A model generated the notes under the pieces. The model was given only the letters and a program-made list of their open reading frames with translations, had not been told where the DNA came from and ran no database searches. From Candidatus Hydrogenedentota bacterium (GTDB lineage: Bacteria; Hydrogenedentota; Hydrogenedentia; Hydrogenedentales; CAITNO01), in assembly GCA_012730045.1 (NCBI GenBank), contig JAAYBR010000016.1, forward strand, positions 1-41,029: 41,029 nt of DNA, in the 5' to 3' direction. This document shows, piece after piece, positions 39,339-41,029 of this stretch (within the stretch, counting starts at the first letter, position 1; each line of letters begins with the position of its first letter). The translations under genes were made by a program, and so were the position numbers.

Positions 39339-40510
39339 CAATCAAGCACCACCACCATGCCGTTAGAGAAAAACTCCCCGGCGCGCGGTTCCGGCGTCTC
39401 CCTGGGCGTCCAGGAGAAGTCCCGGGCCCACCCCGCAAAATCGGAGTCGTCACTGGTCCAATAGGGGAAGTCGGCCTGCCAGACGAAGTGGTCGGTCACA
39501 AAGGGCACCCCCTGGCTCCCGAAAAGGTCCAGACCGTCCGCCAAGTGAAAGTGCAGGTGGGGCAGATCGGAGTTCCCCGAGTTGCCCATGAGCGCCAACA
39601 CCTGGCCGGCGGCCACCTCGTCGCCCTCCCGCACCAGAATGCTCCCCGGAATGCAGTGACCGTAGAACGCATAGATATTTTCGGCGATCTGAAGCACCAC
39701 TAGGTTTCCCGCGATGGTCTCATCGGTGATCTCAATGTCCCGATCCGGCGGGGTCTGGTTGTCTGGAACGCCCTCCACCACCTTCACGACCGTGCCCGCA
39801 GCGACCGCCAGCAACTCCTGCCTGTACCCGGCGTAGCTCTCCAGGCCGGGGGCGGTTCCGCCGGCCATGGTGCCCTGTTCGGTGAGACGCACCCAGTCAA
39901 TGGCGAAACGCTGGGATATGAAGGGCTTCCCGTCCACCATCACGATGCCCTTCCGGTGGTGCGTGGACGGGGCAAGGCTCTCGGAGGCGGCCATGCGGTC
40001 GCCGCGCATGGGCGGCCCAATCACCGGCAGGGCGCCGTCCCGGACACCGGCGCGCCCTCCGCGCACCGAAAAAGCGTCCCCTCGCGGGAATGTGCCCCCG
40101 GTAAAGTGAAACCTGTGGGATATTTTTTCGGGAACCGCCTCATCTTGCCCCAGCAAGATGGAGAAATAAAGCACAGGCTGCGTGCAACGGACAGCCTGGG
40201 CTTTTGCCGGGGCGGCCTGGGGCAGGGCAAGCACGGCCTGCGCCGTGTAGTCCTCGGATAGGAGCTCCGCAGCCGTGTAGGTGCGCAGCAGGTCGCCATC
40301 GCCAAACACCTCCACCTCCTGCAACTCCAGCCCGGCGGCCGGATAATCGGACAGGAGCACCTCATAGACCAGTGAGGTCCCGGCGGCCGTTGGCACGGCC
40401 CAGGGGGGGGTTACCACCTGCATGCACAGGGAGTCCGTGCAGCATCCGGAAAGGACTGCGGCCGAGACTGCGGCAATCCCCAGTCCCCACGCCATCCGTG
40501 TGCATCGCAT
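39338..40510 (-). CDS. M23-like (LytM-fold) lipoprotein
   Basis: A 390-residue lipoprotein with a C-terminal M23/LytM-fold domain; active members cut peptidoglycan cross-links. The signal sequence ends in the lipobox AVLSGCC (Cys at 23). Residues ~30-140 form a beta-rich N-terminal part. The M23 domain (~185-335) has YGHCIPGSILVREGDEVAAG, LMGNSGNSDLPHLHFHL and therefore the HxH pair (His318, His320). The first zinc-ligand motif, normally HxxxD, reads RFAID (Arg201-Asp205), so the metal site looks altered. ATG 40510 is supported by AAGGAGG seven bases upstream; an in-frame frame extends further but lacks such a site. Direct-repeat copies lie upstream and downstream of the gene. Confidence 0.88.
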   Translation of the reverse strand: MRCTRMAWGLGIAAVSAAVLSGCCTDSLCMQVVTPPWAVPTAAGTSLVYEVLLSDYPAAGLELQEVEVFGDGDLLRTYTAAELLSEDYTAQAVLALPQAAPAKAQAVRCTQPVLYFSILLGQDEAVPEKISHRFHFTGGTFPRGDAFSVRGGRAGVRDGALPVIGPPMRGDRMAASESLAPSTHHRKGIVMVDGKPFISQRFAIDWVRLTEQGTMAGGTAPGLESYAGYRQELLAVAAGTVVKVVEGVPDNQTPPDRDIEITDETIAGNLVVLQIAENIYAFYGHCIPGSILVREGDEVAAGQVLALMGNSGNSDLPHLHFHLADGLDLFGSQGVPFVTDHFVWQADFPYWTSDDSDFAGWARDFSWTPRETPEPRAGEFFSNGMVVVLD

Positions 40511-40667
40511 CGCCCGCCCTCCTTGTTCCGGGACAACGGGAAGACGGGGGGATTCCCGCATCCCGGCGTTCCTGAAGGGTGTTCTAGCACGACCGGCGAA
40601 AAATGTCAACCCAAACGAAAATCATGGGGGCGGCCGCGGTCCAATTTAACACCCCCCCCTGTCCGTT

Positions 40668-40676
40668 AGTATGCCA
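40668..40676 (-). promoter_or_regulatory. extended -10 upstream of the M23 gene
   Basis: The counterpart of the kinase promoter reads TGGCATACT on the minus strand (40676 to 40668), one base away from the copy 1 version. Transcription from about 40661 would give a leader of about 150 bases before ATG 40510. Confidence 0.4.
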
Positions 40677-40900
40677 CTACTCGGCAAAAACAAGGGATAA
40701 TTCCTAGAAGCATGGAATATCGGACGGAACATCTGATCGCCGGATAAGGAACGGTCGCGGATGTGTTTGAGGCAGGGCACGCCCTTTGGGTTCGCGGTGA
40801 CAGCGTCGGCGCCGTCACAAGTGCTCGTCCACCCGTGAAATGCGCAGAGTCCAGGGCTTTCCGACAAGAGATTGCCGCGTCGGCCGGGGCGGCCGCCTCG

Positions 40901-41008
40901 CAATGACCGTGGAAATGCAAGTCATTGCAATGACCGTGGAAATGCGCGTCATTGCAATGACCGTGGAAATGCGCGTCATTGCAATGACCGTGGAAATGCG
41001 CGTCATTG
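40901..41008. repeat. 27-bp tandem units, four copies
   Basis: Four head-to-tail 27-base units (starts 40901, 40928, 40955, 40982). The first has AAGTCATTG at its end, the other three GCGTCATTG. Each has inverted CAATGAC and GTCATTG ends. Copy 1 of the surrounding repeat has only two, so the array has expanded or contracted by whole units. Confidence 0.92.
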
Positions 41009-41029
41009 CGAAGGAGCGCAGCGACTGAA

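Larger units (their letters stand above)
40629..41029. repeat. promoter-bearing direct repeat, copy 2 (401 bp, runs into window end)
   Basis: Second copy of the 38732-39077 repeat, upstream of the M23 lipoprotein gene as copy 1 is upstream of the kinase gene. Homology continues to the last base of the window, so its far end is not seen. Apart from this repeat, the stretch 40511-41029 holds no gene. It carries the GATCGCCGGATAAG word at about 40736 and four 27-bp units at 40901-41008. Confidence 0.9.

Noticed and set aside
40901-41008. Possible CRISPR array
   Set aside because: The 27-bp units touch head to tail without spacers, and no cas gene is nearby.
40840-41028. Periodic peptide MTVEMRVIA repeated four times in an open frame
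   Set aside because: It is the translation of the 27-bp palindromic tandem unit inside an intergenic repeat; no ribosome site, and the same DNA elsewhere has two units.

Overview
The window is GC-rich (roughly two thirds G+C by eye) bacterial chromosome. It has tightly packed protein genes and no rRNA, tRNA or CRISPR array that I could find. Gene content points to a diderm, saccharolytic, non-model bacterium: a V/A-type ATPase, Tat-exported Gfo/Idh/MocA oxidoreductase, GH78 and GH57 enzymes, lipobox lipoproteins, HPr kinase with a Ser-bearing HPr, and many palindromic intergenic repeats. A relative of the PVC/Planctomycetota or candidate phylum Hydrogenedentes is plausible, but this is inference because no marker gene here fixes the taxonomy.

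Layout. 1-1563: end of a V-type ATPase operon (subunit B, cut by the window edge, then D). 1603-3486: a two-gene Type II restriction-modification module of the NgoMIV/NaeI kind with its own promoter and foreign-looking codon use. 3523-11498: a secreted six-hairpin glycosidase-like protein, EttA, a sugar-nucleotide epimerase and a large secreted beta-propeller plus alpha/alpha-barrel protein of unknown function. 11780-12966: asd with promoter, leader hairpin and terminator. 13241-17419: a MarR regulator followed by an MFS/acyltransferase/acyl-ligase fusion. 17638-25965: a Tat-exported oxidoreductase, L-rhamnose isomerase, an RlmI-like methyltransferase, a CAP lipoprotein and a GH78 alpha-L-rhamnosidase. 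25984-36594: a CoA-binding protein and then the run hpf-hprK-GH57-ptsH-ptsI-dxr-rseP-lysC. 36613-41029 (minus strand): a hybrid PAS histidine kinase and an M23-type lipoprotein, each with a copy of one ~350-400 bp repeat upstream.

How the genes fit together. GH78 would release L-rhamnose and RhaA would isomerise it, but kinase and aldolase genes are not here. The hpf-hprK-GH57-ptsH-ptsI block has all parts of a phosphoenolpyruvate/HPr/HprK signalling relay and no sugar permease (EII), which suggests a regulatory phosphotransfer chain co-transcribed with an alpha-glucan enzyme and a ribosome hibernation factor. LysC and Asd are consecutive aspartate-pathway enzymes encoded about 23 kb apart.

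Intergenic space is dominated by imperfect or perfect palindromic repeats of at least eight kinds. The most striking are a perfect 37-bp-arm inverted repeat (11562-11646), a dispersed element present twice in opposite orientation (5570-5752 and about 13085-13222), and a promoter-bearing direct repeat containing an expandable 27-bp unit (38732-39077 and 40629-41029). No wholly new multi-gene system is proven. The best candidates for novelty are the EII-less PTS/GH57/HPF cluster, the hybrid kinase whose receiver has Asn at the phosphorylation site, and the duplicated promoter repeat.
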